64,000 nt of DNA from an uncultured Pelagibacteraceae bacterium. Lineage in GTDB: Bacteria > Pseudomonadota > Alphaproteobacteria > Pelagibacterales > Pelagibacteraceae. The notes beneath the pieces were generated by a model. That model did no database searches. It was not told the DNA's origin and saw only the letters and a program-made list of their open reading frames with translations. The stretch lies in the NCBI GenBank assembly GCA_902519465.1, contig CABYJW010000002.1, forward strand, positions 1 to 64,000. The letters are read 5' to 3'. A program made the position numbers and the translations under genes. The first letter of the stretch is position 1; each line of letters starts with the position of its first letter. Positions 10,263 to 19,204 of the stretch are shown here, piece after piece.

Positions 10263-11319
10263 TAAGATCTTCTAATTTTTTCGTCTCACCAATTTTAAAT
10301 ATTATTGCATCCTCTTTCTGATAACCAACTTTCTCAGCATTTTCCTTAAAAAGTCGCGGAGGATCTAAAACTTTTTCCAAAGAAAGTACAAAAGTCAAAA
10401 AATGTGAACCAATTACTTTTTTTGCTTTTAAACTTTTTCCCATTTCTAAGGCTTCTCTTGGATTGGTATGCATGAAGGTACGGTCAAACCCAAGGGCTTT
10501 GAAGTCGTAAGCCGCTATTCCTAAAATGGCAAAAGATATACCACCAATTTTTTCACCCACATCATCAAAAATTTCCTTAATAAAACCACTATCCCCGCCT
10601 AACCAAATTTTATTGTCATCCCATTCAAGAAGATATGACGACCACAAAGTATCATTTCTGTTAAACAGACTAGTTTTGCTCCAGTGATAAGAAACTTTTG
10701 CAGAAATATTTAAATTATCAATCTTTTTTGACTCATCCCAATCTAGTTCGTTTATTTTTTTATATCCCAAAGATTTATAAAACCTTTTTGATCTCAAAGG
10801 CACAAATATTTCAATATCTTTTTTATTTTCAATGCCACTTAGTGTTTGGTAGTCACGGTGGTCAAAATGATGATGTGAAATTATTAAGATATCAATTTTA
10901 GGTAATTCATTTAATTCCAAAGGTACCGGAGTGAATCTTTTGCTTCCAAATAGACTCATTGGCCCGATAGTAGAGCTTAGTACTGGATCAAATAATATAT
11001 TTTTACCTTCCAAATTTCTTATTAACCAGCCGTTATGGCCCAACCATTGAATTGATGGAATATTGTTTACTCTTTCAATATTTTCTAGAATTTCTTTTTT
11101 GGATAAAAGGTATTCATCTGGCACGTAAGTATTTATTTCTTTTTTAAGTTTAGACCATTTTGACCACGGCCATTTTTTTTTACCCCAGGTAGGAACATCA
11201 GCAGGTAAGTTTCTAAAACCTACAAGCTTATCTCCTTTATAAATATGGTGATATGGTTTATCCATTGCCATTAAATTATTAAAATAAAAAAGAGATATAA
11301 TAAATAAGAAAAATTTCAT
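10255..11319 (-). CDS. MBL-fold metallohydrolase (NAPE-PLD/UlaG-like)
   Basis: WLGHNGWLI, ILIISHHHFDHRDY (HxHxDH), GGDSGF motifs. Confidence 0.88.
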   Translation of the reverse strand: MKFFLFIISLFYFNNLMAMDKPYHHIYKGDKLVGFRNLPADVPTWGKKKWPWSKWSKLKKEINTYVPDEYLLSKKEILENIERVNNIPSIQWLGHNGWLIRNLEGKNILFDPVLSSTIGPMSLFGSKRFTPVPLELNELPKIDILIISHHHFDHRDYQTLSGIENKKDIEIFVPLRSKRFYKSLGYKKINELDWDESKKIDNLNISAKVSYHWSKTSLFNRNDTLWSSYLLEWDDNKIWLGGDSGFIKEIFDDVGEKIGGISFAILGIAAYDFKALGFDRTFMHTNPREALEMGKSLKAKKVIGSHFLTFVLSLEKVLDPPRLFKENAEKVGYQKEDAIIFKIGETKKLEDLIN

Positions 11320-11417
11320 TCACTGTCTTTATTATCGCTTTTGTAATCATAATTCATGATTATTTTTGCGACAAAAAAGACAGCGAGTGCTATTAACGTC
11401 AAACCAATTAAAGCCAT
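11316..11417 (-). CDS. 33-aa putative single-TM microprotein
   Basis: MALIGLTLIALAVFFVAKIIMNYDYKSDNKDSE; its TGA overlaps the ATG of the downstream MBL gene (ATGA). Confidence 0.45.
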   Translation of the reverse strand: MALIGLTLIALAVFFVAKIIMNYDYKSDNKDSE

Positions 11418-11428
11418 AATCCGAAGAT

Positions 11429-11644
11429 TTAAGATTTTTTAGCTATTCTCTTAGGACAGTTCTCCTTCGAAATTCTCTTATCAAAGGCTTCTTTACTCAT
11501 TTCTCTGTCTACTGCCCAGATCCAAGATCTTTCAAACATTTTTGATGTTGGGTCGGCTTTTGTGCAACGTTCGCCGAGCACGAGCCTGTTTGAACAGTTC
11601 GTAAGTAAAATTGAACATACTAAGATTATTAATATATTTTTCAT
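11429..11644 (-). CDS. Small lipoprotein of unknown function
   Basis: Signal peptide and LLTNCSN lipobox-like sequence. Confidence 0.55.
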   Translation of the reverse strand: MKNILIILVCSILLTNCSNRLVLGERCTKADPTSKMFERSWIWAVDREMSKEAFDKRISKENCPKRIAKKS

Positions 11645-11698
11645 ATTTAAAGATTTAGATGTGATTTTTGTTTTAAGAGGGGCTGAATTTTGTTTTTT

Positions 11699-12496
11699 TT
11701 ATGCGTCTAGAATAATTCTGTGCATCATTCTTCTTCCTTGAAAAGGGGTAGCGGAGTGAATGACAGAATGGTTATCCCAAATAACTATAGTATTTTTTTC
11801 CCAAAAAAAGCTATTTTGAAACTCTTTTTTCGTCTGATGGTTGAATAAAAATTTTAAAAGTTCTTTGGAATTTTCCTCGCCTAAGTCTTTTATGGCAATT
11901 GTGTGACCCGGACTTAAATAAAGTGCTTTTCTACTTCCAACTTTTTTAACAATTGGATGTTCGGCTATAAAATCTTTAGACTTTCCAGTTCCTCTTTCAG
12001 CTTCTCGCTCAAGCCTTGTTACAGATATAGGTCCTGCTGAACTAAATATACCTACAAGATTTTGAATTTTATCCTTAGTTTCTTGATCTAAAGCTTCGTA
12101 GGATGCTAATTGCGAGGCAAAAAGCGTTTGACCCTGATCCCTTTTAACTATTTTACCCATAAGACAAGTGTATTTTGGTGTTTTTTCTAGATAACTACTA
12201 TCTGTGTGCCACCCTTCACCATAAGACTTTCCTTTATCATCTTCTTTTCTTTCAACAACGGTGATGCCTTTATAATTTTCTAAGTCTTTTAACATCGGGT
12301 ATTCTTTAATTTTACCTAGTTGTTCTGCAAATTTTAAATATTCTCCTGGTTCTAAATTTTGATCTCTGAAGCAAACAAAACCATAATTATTAAGTGTTTC
12401 TTTAATTTGATCAATAATTTTTGAGTCTACCAACTTAAGATCGGAAGAAATTGATGCGCCAATATTGTTTTTAAATGGCTCTACTTTTATATTCAT
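11699..12496 (-). CDS. TauD/TfdA-family 2-oxoglutarate/Fe(II)-dependent dioxygenase
   Basis: FVCFRDQNL, WHTDSSYLEKTPKYTCL, IWDNHSVIHSA motifs. Confidence 0.9.
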   Translation of the reverse strand: MNIKVEPFKNNIGASISSDLKLVDSKIIDQIKETLNNYGFVCFRDQNLEPGEYLKFAEQLGKIKEYPMLKDLENYKGITVVERKEDDKGKSYGEGWHTDSSYLEKTPKYTCLMGKIVKRDQGQTLFASQLASYEALDQETKDKIQNLVGIFSSAGPISVTRLEREAERGTGKSKDFIAEHPIVKKVGSRKALYLSPGHTIAIKDLGEENSKELLKFLFNHQTKKEFQNSFFWEKNTIVIWDNHSVIHSATPFQGRRMMHRIILDA

Positions 12497-13116
12497 TACT
12501 CACTACTAAAATAGATATCTCGATAATATGCAATAATTTTTTGTTTAGAATTATTTGAATCTGAAAACACAGCAATAAAATTAGTAAAAGAAATATTGTG
12601 AGTTTTTTCAAGCAATTCTCTTACATTGATTTTACGAGTGTGCCATTCACCGCTTTTATCGTTTGAAATAACCACGTCCAAAGACGCTTTTGGATTCCAA
12701 GGACTTTTCTGTGTAAATCCTTCTTCTAAAAACGATGAGTGAGCTAAACTAACTAACTTTGACCCAATCTTTTTCCCGTGACCAACCATAACTCTAGCAG
12801 CCCAATCATGACCATCTTTTGTCTTTTGATCAATATTTATAAAATCTTTTTCAATTTTGAATGTAATATTTAAAAAAGGCATTTCCTTAAGAAGTTCTTT
12901 ATCTATTTCCATCCCAAGGCCTGTCGCGGTTCCATCAGCTTCTGCTTTTAAAAACCAACCTTTGTCATCTTGATTGTTCGTATAAATAGTTTTTTTTCCA
13001 AATCCTCTTTTTTTTAATAACTTCATGCCTTTATCGCTAAAATCGATTCGAAATTCTCTCGCGCTTAGATTGTTAAACAATAATAGCGATATAAAAAAAA
13101 ATATTAAAATTCTCAT
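12496..13116 (-). CDS. DUF3047-like secreted protein
   Basis: Signal peptide; FLKAEADGTATGL...DWAARVMVGHG pattern resembles DUF3047. Confidence 0.55.
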   Translation of the reverse strand: MRILIFFFISLLLFNNLSAREFRIDFSDKGMKLLKKRGFGKKTIYTNNQDDKGWFLKAEADGTATGLGMEIDKELLKEMPFLNITFKIEKDFINIDQKTKDGHDWAARVMVGHGKKIGSKLVSLAHSSFLEEGFTQKSPWNPKASLDVVISNDKSGEWHTRKINVRELLEKTHNISFTNFIAVFSDSNNSKQKIIAYYRDIYFSSE

Positions 13117-13134
13117 AAAAAAATATATTTAACT

Positions 13135-13164
13135 CTTGACTTTTTAAAACACAATGTATATATT
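13135..13164 (+). promoter_or_regulatory. Candidate sigma70 promoter for the 13247 gene cluster
   Basis: TTGACT ... TATATT with about 17-18 nt spacing in the intergenic region. Confidence 0.4.
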
Positions 13165-13246
13165 ACTTTTTGAAGCTATTATTGTAATATACGCTTAAAA
13201 TTAAATAATCGAATATAAAAACAGTAATGCTTTAGAAAGGTAAGTT

Positions 13247-13636
13247 ATGTCTAAAGTAAAAAAAGGTAATAAAGGATCTAAAAACGTTAAAAACAACGTT
13301 ATTCCTTTTAAATCTAAGAAGTTGGAGACAATAAAAAACGTCACTCCAATGAACAAACAGGAAGTAGAAACTGCTCGCGTAAATGATTATGCAAAAGAAG
13401 TTTGTAAAAATCTTGATGATTTTGCTTCAAATGCAGGAATTGATGTTGAGAGGTTTTATTACAACTTCCTTTTCTACATAAAACAGGCCGTGATAATGAA
13501 ACTTTCTTATCCTGCGTTTAAATATCTTGATAAGGGCAGTACAGAGGAAGTAACACAAAATCACTCTGTTTTTTTGAAAGAAAACTGCCAAGAGTTAAAA
13601 TTAAACGAGGAAGTTAAGCATGACAGATATCACTAA
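13247..13636 (+). CDS. Hypothetical protein
   Basis: ORF preceded by AGAAAGG-like RBS; overlaps next gene. Confidence 0.65.
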   Translation: MSKVKKGNKGSKNVKNNVIPFKSKKLETIKNVTPMNKQEVETARVNDYAKEVCKNLDDFASNAGIDVERFYYNFLFYIKQAVIMKLSYPAFKYLDKGSTEEVTQNHSVFLKENCQELKLNEEVKHDRYH

Positions 13637-13814
13637 GTATCGAAATATATCAGTAAGTCGCAAAGTATATGCTGACTTAGAAGATATATCTGTGGCTAAA
13701 ATTCCTGGTGTAAAACTCTCTATTAGTAAGACAGTTGAAACATTAGCTGCTAAAGAAAAAATAGCTCTTAGTAGAAAATTATCTGAAAAGACAAGGACTA
13801 ATGGAAAAGTTTAA
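13620..13814 (+). CDS. Small hypothetical protein, possibly ribbon-helix-helix-like
   Basis: Overlaps both neighbours (translational coupling); ISVSRKVYADLEDIS start resembles RHH beta strand. Confidence 0.55.
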   Translation: MTDITKYRNISVSRKVYADLEDISVAKIPGVKLSISKTVETLAAKEKIALSRKLSEKTRTNGKV

Positions 13815-14916
13815 GTGTCCACACTGTAAAAAAGAAATTGAGTTAGGCGAGGTAGCTGAAAAAAGAGCTCAGTCCCTCGCTGCTCAAAAAGAAAAAAATT
13901 TCAAAGATCTTGCAGACAAAAGAATAAAAGAGGCAGATAAAAAAGCTCAGGATCAAATTATCAAAGAAAGACAAAAACTTGAAAGTTTAAAAAAGAAAGA
14001 AATAGAAGATAATAAGAAAAATGCAGTACAAGAAGCAAAAAAAGATTTTTTAAAAGTTCAAAAAGAAAAAGATCTAAAGATAAAACAACTTGAGTTGGAC
14101 AAGAAAAAAGATATCCAAGCTGCAATAGAATCTGCAGAAGCTGTTTTAAAAGCAAAAAATAATGAGAAGTCAAAACAGGAAAAAAAGCAGTCTGAACAAG
14201 AGAAAAATGTTCTCAAACTTAAAATAGAAAGAATGCAGAAAGATATTGAAAAAGTCAAAGAAAGAGGAAACCAAGGGTTAACTGCCGATCAAGGTTCTGC
14301 TCAAGAAATTACTATAGGAAAACTTTTAAGAGAAGTATTCGAAGATAAAGACGATGAAATTACTGCATATGAAAAAGGCGAGCCAGGTGCTGATTGGCTG
14401 CAAAAGGTAAAAAATGGAGGAGTAGAAATCGGAAGAATTTTATATGAGAGCAAAAAAACCAAATCTTTTTCAAAGAATTGGATAGATAAATTACAACAAG
14501 ATATGAAAGAGACAAAAGCAGACGTTGGAATTATATTTACCACTGCAGTTCCAAAAGAATTTAATCAAAAAAAAGCTTTTTTACAAAAAGGAAATATTTT
14601 TATTTGTAATTATAATTTTGAAAAACTCAGAATGTTAGCTGAACTTCAAAGAAAGTTTTTAGAAAAATACGATCTCATGAATAAGAATGAGAGCAAAGAT
14701 AACAAGAAATCTGCTCTTGAATTTTTTAGCTCACCTGACTTTCAAAATCTGATGGGGTTGATCCAGAACAATATGTTTGGTTTAGAAGATATAGTTGGAA
14801 AACAAAAAAAATTGACTAGAGATTTAGAAAAGCAATATCTTAACTTTGACGGTTATCTAGATGAGTTTTTTGCAATGACAGCTGAATATGGTTTAAAAAA
14901 AAAGGATAAAAAATGA
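13801..14916 (+). CDS. DUF2130 domain-containing protein
   Basis: N-terminal CPHC zinc-ribbon-like motif, coiled coil, then IGKLLREVFEDKDDEIT..GEPGADWLQKV...ILYESKKTKSFSKNWIDKLQQDM. Confidence 0.85.
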   Translation: MEKFKCPHCKKEIELGEVAEKRAQSLAAQKEKNFKDLADKRIKEADKKAQDQIIKERQKLESLKKKEIEDNKKNAVQEAKKDFLKVQKEKDLKIKQLELDKKKDIQAAIESAEAVLKAKNNEKSKQEKKQSEQEKNVLKLKIERMQKDIEKVKERGNQGLTADQGSAQEITIGKLLREVFEDKDDEITAYEKGEPGADWLQKVKNGGVEIGRILYESKKTKSFSKNWIDKLQQDMKETKADVGIIFTTAVPKEFNQKKAFLQKGNIFICNYNFEKLRMLAELQRKFLEKYDLMNKNESKDNKKSALEFFSSPDFQNLMGLIQNNMFGLEDIVGKQKKLTRDLEKQYLNFDGYLDEFFAMTAEYGLKKKDKK

Positions 14917-16328
14917 ATATGGTTTTTTTAGATCTGGAAGCTTCAGGGGCATCAACCTCATTTGACTGCGTCTTAGAAATTTACGCTAAATTAGTCGATG
15001 ATGAATTCAATACTTTAGATGAGTTTCATGGTCGTTCAAAATTGAAAGAGGGAGTAATTCCAAATCTTACAGCAGTGATGGAGGTTTGTAAGATAAGCCC
15101 AAATACATTAAGAAACACAAATACAAGTAACTTTCAGCTTATCCTTGATGCAGAAAACAAATTTAAATCTTGGGGTAAAGCTATCTATTTTGGTCATAAT
15201 GCAGTCAACTATGATTTTGAGGTGATACGCAAATGGCTATTTAAGTCTCTTAAAAAACCATACTTAACGAATACAAATGGAAATAAACAAGGTGATGTTT
15301 TAAATATAATTCGATCAGCCAAACTAATTGATGATAAAATTATAAAAACTAAAATTTCAGAAAAAGGTAATCCTATTTTTAAATTAGATACTTTAATTCC
15401 AAGAAAAGACTCACACGGCGCTAAATCTGATACAATAGCATGTGAAAGCCTTGGCAAATTAGTTTATCAAAAAAATAAAAATTTATGGAATTCCTATTTA
15501 AATACTCTAAGCAGGGAAAGTGCTGAAAACTTCGTTAAATCAGAAAAAGTGTTCTGTAGTCACGAGTGGTTTTATGGAAAGTTGCGTTCGTACGCAGTTA
15601 GTCATATTGGATTTCACAAAGTATACAGGTGGGGCCTAGCCTGGGATCTTTCGCTCGCACCGCAAGATTTTTTTAATTTAAATGATATAGATTTAAAAAA
15701 AATATTGTCAAAGCCCCCAAAACCTGTGCGAACAATCCGTACAAATAAAAGTATAGTTCTTCTTAAAGGAGAATATGCTTTAGAAAATGAAGTTTATAAA
15801 AAAATTGGTATTGAGACACTTAAATCTAGAGCCGATGCTTTGCAAAAAAATGAAAAATTTAGAAATCGGATTTTGGATATAATTGAAGAAACTGCTCTTG
15901 AAAAACAAAACCTTAAACAAGACAAACCTAATTTAATGCCTGAGGAAACTATTTATGATGGCAAATTTGCAGATAAAAAAGATGAAAAGCTTATGGAAGA
16001 ATTTCATAAAGCAAGTTGGGAAGAAAAAATAAAGTTTATCAGTAAATTTAATGCTGATAAATATAATCATTTTGCTGCGCACATTTGTTATGAAGAAAGG
16101 GAAGATTTACTCCAATCAAGCTCAAAATCAATTTATAAAATGGTTAAAGAAGATATTTCTAGGAGAATTTTTTCTGATAAAAACGAAAATTGGACTACAG
16201 TCGGAGATTTTATGAAGCAAATTGATGATGCAAGGGCTAAGTATGAAAATGAGCCAGAAAAGCTAAAATTATTAGAAGAGTATAATGATCTTGTAATGGA
16301 TATTCAAAAAAAATATGAGGCAGCTTAA
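14913..16328 (+). CDS. sbcB: Exodeoxyribonuclease I-like (SbcB) DEDD exonuclease
   Basis: N-terminal FLDLEASG, GHNAVNYDFEVIR, HGAKSDTIACESLGKL exonuclease motifs plus ExoI-type C-terminal region. Confidence 0.8.
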   Translation: MNMVFLDLEASGASTSFDCVLEIYAKLVDDEFNTLDEFHGRSKLKEGVIPNLTAVMEVCKISPNTLRNTNTSNFQLILDAENKFKSWGKAIYFGHNAVNYDFEVIRKWLFKSLKKPYLTNTNGNKQGDVLNIIRSAKLIDDKIIKTKISEKGNPIFKLDTLIPRKDSHGAKSDTIACESLGKLVYQKNKNLWNSYLNTLSRESAENFVKSEKVFCSHEWFYGKLRSYAVSHIGFHKVYRWGLAWDLSLAPQDFFNLNDIDLKKILSKPPKPVRTIRTNKSIVLLKGEYALENEVYKKIGIETLKSRADALQKNEKFRNRILDIIEETALEKQNLKQDKPNLMPEETIYDGKFADKKDEKLMEEFHKASWEEKIKFISKFNADKYNHFAAHICYEEREDLLQSSSKSIYKMVKEDISRRIFSDKNENWTTVGDFMKQIDDARAKYENEPEKLKLLEEYNDLVMDIQKKYEAA

Positions 16329-16633
16329 TGTTGTGGGGCGAATATAGACAAGCAGATTTTTTAAAAGAGAATTTAAAATATAAAATGGATTGGATTTTAA
16401 AAGCTTATAGGTATAAGAAATATTTAGAAGTAGAGAATAAGGCCGAAATAGAATTCTTTAAACAACGACCTTTGATATTTTTAGTAGTTTACCTAATAAA
16501 TCTTCCTATAAACATTATCGATTTAATACAGAGATTTAAATGGAATTACCAATATGAAAAAATTTGTGCAGAAGCTGAGTATTTAAGAAAAGAAATTAAC
16601 AAAATTGAAAATAAGACAAAATTGTTAGATTGA
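16328..16633 (+). CDS. Hypothetical protein
   Basis: ORF overlapping the stop of the ExoI-like gene. Confidence 0.55.
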   Translation: MLWGEYRQADFLKENLKYKMDWILKAYRYKKYLEVENKAEIEFFKQRPLIFLVVYLINLPINIIDLIQRFKWNYQYEKICAEAEYLRKEINKIENKTKLLD

Positions 16634-16663
16634 CATTTTTGAAAAAAACTTTAATTAGAAATT

Positions 16664-17032
16664 ATGGCTCTTTTAAAAAGTACAGATGAAAATTATAAAG
16701 AATTAATAGCTACTAAGGGTAAATTAACTTTAATTAAATTTACAGCTGATTGGTGTGGGGAGTAAGCCCTCTCATCAATTGAGGGGGCTTACTCTTCACC
16801 AAATGGACCTTGTAAAGCTATAAACCCAATTTTAGAAACTATCTCAGAGAAAATGGCAGACAAAATTATTATAGCAAATCATGATGTAGACTCTCAGCCA
16901 AATTTCGCTACTGCAAATGCTATTCGTTCAATTCCAACTCTTTTTTTATATAAAGATGGTTCACACGTTGACACACTTGTTGGTGGAACTGACCAGACAA
17001 ATATTGAAGCATTTATAAATAAACATCTTTAA
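16664..17032 (+). pseudogene. trxA: Thioredoxin gene split by an in-frame 48-nt segment containing TAA (pseudogene, bypassed or excised gene unresolved)
   Basis: MALLKSTDENYKELIATKGKLTLIKFTADWCG | 48 nt | GPCKAINPILETISEKMADKIIIANHDVDSQPNFATANAIRSIPTLFLYKDGSHVDTLVGGTDQTNIEAFINKHL; same frame on both sides. Confidence 0.85.
16757..16804 (+). other. 48-nt intervening element within the thioredoxin CGPC motif
   Basis: Extra sequence from GGG (16757) up to GGA (16805); contains TAA at 16763..16765 and hairpin 16760..16794 (15 bp, one G-U, 5-nt loop). Confidence 0.8.
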
Positions 17033-18285
17033 TTTAAACTCAAAGCGTCTCCTGCACCATATGTACTACCCCAAAGTACAATAATTTTTTTTTCTTTAGA
17101 CGAGACTATCTTTAATGCATCTTTAATATTTTTAGCTTCAACCGCTTTAAAACCATGCTTTTCAGAAATTTTTTTTAAATCAAATGAGCTTAAAGCATTT
17201 GACTCTTCTGGAATTTTAAAAGTAATTATCTTTTTGAAAATTCCTTTAAAATTTTTTATTAATTTATCAGGATTTTTATTTTTTAAAATTCCACATATAC
17301 CATAGATAGGTAATTTAAATTTTCTTAAATACCTTGCTAAATTTTTGGTAGACTCGTCACTATGGCAAGTATCAATTAATAACTTTTCGGTTTTATAGAG
17401 TTTTTTTGTCAATTTGCCTCTTACAAATTGACAACGGCCTTCAAATTTAATTTTTTTAATTGTTTGTTTTATTTTTTTTACATCTATTCCTAGATCAATA
17501 GCCACTTTAATAGCTAAACCAACATTTTCCCATAAACCACCAGAATGAATATATTTAGAATCGAGCAAGATTAAATTATTTTGATCTTTATAAAATTTTT
17601 TATTATTTTTACGTACAATACTCCATGAACCATAGTATTTTTTATGACTTGAGTTCTTCTGTAAAATTTTTTTTATTATTTTAAAAGTTTTTGGTTTTTG
17701 CTTTCCAGTATAAATAGTAGTGTTTTCACTTAAATAACCTACTTTTTGTTTACATATTTCACCTATACTTTTCGGTTTAATCCATTCAGTGTGTTGCTTA
17801 TTTATTTGAGTACAGATTTGAGCTAAAGGGGCTTGCCATAGATTTGTACTATCCTTTCTAAAAAATAATCCAGCTTCAATTAGATTAAAGGAGTTGGAGT
17901 CTGTCTTAGTTGCAGCCAAAACAAATATACAAGTAAGCAACTCAAATAAAGTAAGCCTTTGTTTTGTTTTTTCAATAATTTTCTTATATTTTTTTATTTC
18001 AGCGAGTGAAATAAACCGATTACCCAACCAAATTCTTGATCTTACATCGTACAAATGAGGGCTAGTAAACGTATTTACTTTTTTATTATCTGCTTCTAGA
18101 AAGTATTTTAATGATGTTAAAAAACTGTTTTTACCATCACTTCCTATAACATTGATTACATTATTGAGTTCGTCTTGAGGATCGTGAAGTATGGATAAAA
18201 CTTTCTTGATCCTTTTAAGATCTAAATTAATTCTTTTGCTATACTGCTTTTGAAGTTTCTGATAAAGTTTTTTCGATGCTCTCAT
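17029..18285 (-). CDS. folC: Folylpolyglutamate synthase/dihydrofolate synthase
   Basis: NVINVIGSDGKNSFLTSLKYFLE, FTSPHL and GICGILKNKNPDKL motifs; position next to accD. Confidence 0.85.
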   Translation of the reverse strand: MRASKKLYQKLQKQYSKRINLDLKRIKKVLSILHDPQDELNNVINVIGSDGKNSFLTSLKYFLEADNKKVNTFTSPHLYDVRSRIWLGNRFISLAEIKKYKKIIEKTKQRLTLFELLTCIFVLAATKTDSNSFNLIEAGLFFRKDSTNLWQAPLAQICTQINKQHTEWIKPKSIGEICKQKVGYLSENTTIYTGKQKPKTFKIIKKILQKNSSHKKYYGSWSIVRKNNKKFYKDQNNLILLDSKYIHSGGLWENVGLAIKVAIDLGIDVKKIKQTIKKIKFEGRCQFVRGKLTKKLYKTEKLLIDTCHSDESTKNLARYLRKFKLPIYGICGILKNKNPDKLIKNFKGIFKKIITFKIPEESNALSSFDLKKISEKHGFKAVEAKNIKDALKIVSSKEKKIIVLWGSTYGAGDALSLN

Positions 18286-19204
18286 CTATAGTTTCGCTTG
18301 GATTATCAGCTATAGATTTAATTTTTGGTTTTTTCAACAAGACTCTTGCAATTTTTGTAACACCATCTTTTATTTCTAGTCTGCTTGAAAAGATTATGTC
18401 TACCAAGGCATCTAGTGATGATCCTTGTCCAAAATTTTCAGGTAACTGTTCGCCAGATTTTAGATTTGCTGTAACTCTTTTTCCACTAAATAAAATGTCA
18501 TGTGAACCGGGTGATTCTACACATAAAATATCATGATTATTCCACATAACATAAGTTCCTCCACTTAATTTTGAACAAGCCACACCAATTGATAAAATTC
18601 CTGCTTTCTTTAATTCAGAATAAGCTATTTGTGTCTTAACCATACCACTAGCTAATGCAGGGACCCCACCAGTGACGGCCATCCCTCCACTTTGTAAAAT
18701 AGAAATAAATATATCAGCTTTAATTTCAATTGCTTTAACAGCTGCCGAAACAAAATGTTCACTCTCTTTCGGTGTCATTGCGCTACCACCGAATTTCCAC
18801 TCGGAACAAACTACTACAGCTGTTAAACCATTTATTTTACCTGAAGCACATGCAAGAGCCGAATCAAGTCCTGTAGATTCTTCATATTTTTTTCTTTTTG
18901 AGATGTATGGTTTATTATTTATTTTAAAATTTAATGGATCAGCATCGGCTGGAGGGCATGGAATTTCTTCAAATAAAGAATTATCAAATAAATTTTTTAG
19001 CCTTTGTTTAGCTGGATAATCAAAGTGATAGTTACAAGAACATATAAACTGTAAGCTCTCTAAATCTTTTTTATATTGTAATTTTTTGCATGATGGACAG
19101 TTTATCCAATCCGCATTTTCTTGTTCATTTTTAGAAGGTCTTTTTCTGGTGTACTTTTTTAATGAGTCACCAAACTTTTTAATTTTGTCTTTTATCCAAT
19201 TCAT
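18239..19204 (-). CDS. accD: Acetyl-CoA carboxylase carboxyltransferase subunit beta
   Basis: Zn-ribbon WINCPSCKKLQYKKDLESLQFICSCNYHF and carboxyltransferase core SGGMAVTGGVPALASG. Confidence 0.93.
   Translation of the reverse strand: MNWIKDKIKKFGDSLKKYTRKRPSKNEQENADWINCPSCKKLQYKKDLESLQFICSCNYHFDYPAKQRLKNLFDNSLFEEIPCPPADADPLNFKINNKPYISKRKKYEESTGLDSALACASGKINGLTAVVVCSEWKFGGSAMTPKESEHFVSAAVKAIEIKADIFISILQSGGMAVTGGVPALASGMVKTQIAYSELKKAGILSIGVACSKLSGGTYVMWNNHDILCVESPGSHDILFSGKRVTANLKSGEQLPENFGQGSSLDALVDIIFSSRLEIKDGVTKIARVLLKKPKIKSIADNPSETIDESIEKTLSETSKAV

Noticed and set aside
16760-16794. Treating the thioredoxin hairpin as an ordinary Rho-independent terminator
   Set aside because: No T-run follows the stem, and it lies in the middle of an otherwise intact coding frame.
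16757-16804. Stop-codon readthrough as the explanation for the split thioredoxin
   Set aside because: Readthrough would insert E-X-ALSSIEGAYSSPN-G between the catalytic cysteines and destroy the CxxC geometry, so it does not restore a normal thioredoxin. It cannot be fully excluded.
16757-16804. Permuted tRNA/tmRNA-like piece because the stem is followed by TTCACCA
   Set aside because: Too short, no T-loop or anticodon-like arm, and the CCA is explained by pairing with the upstream TTGGTG.
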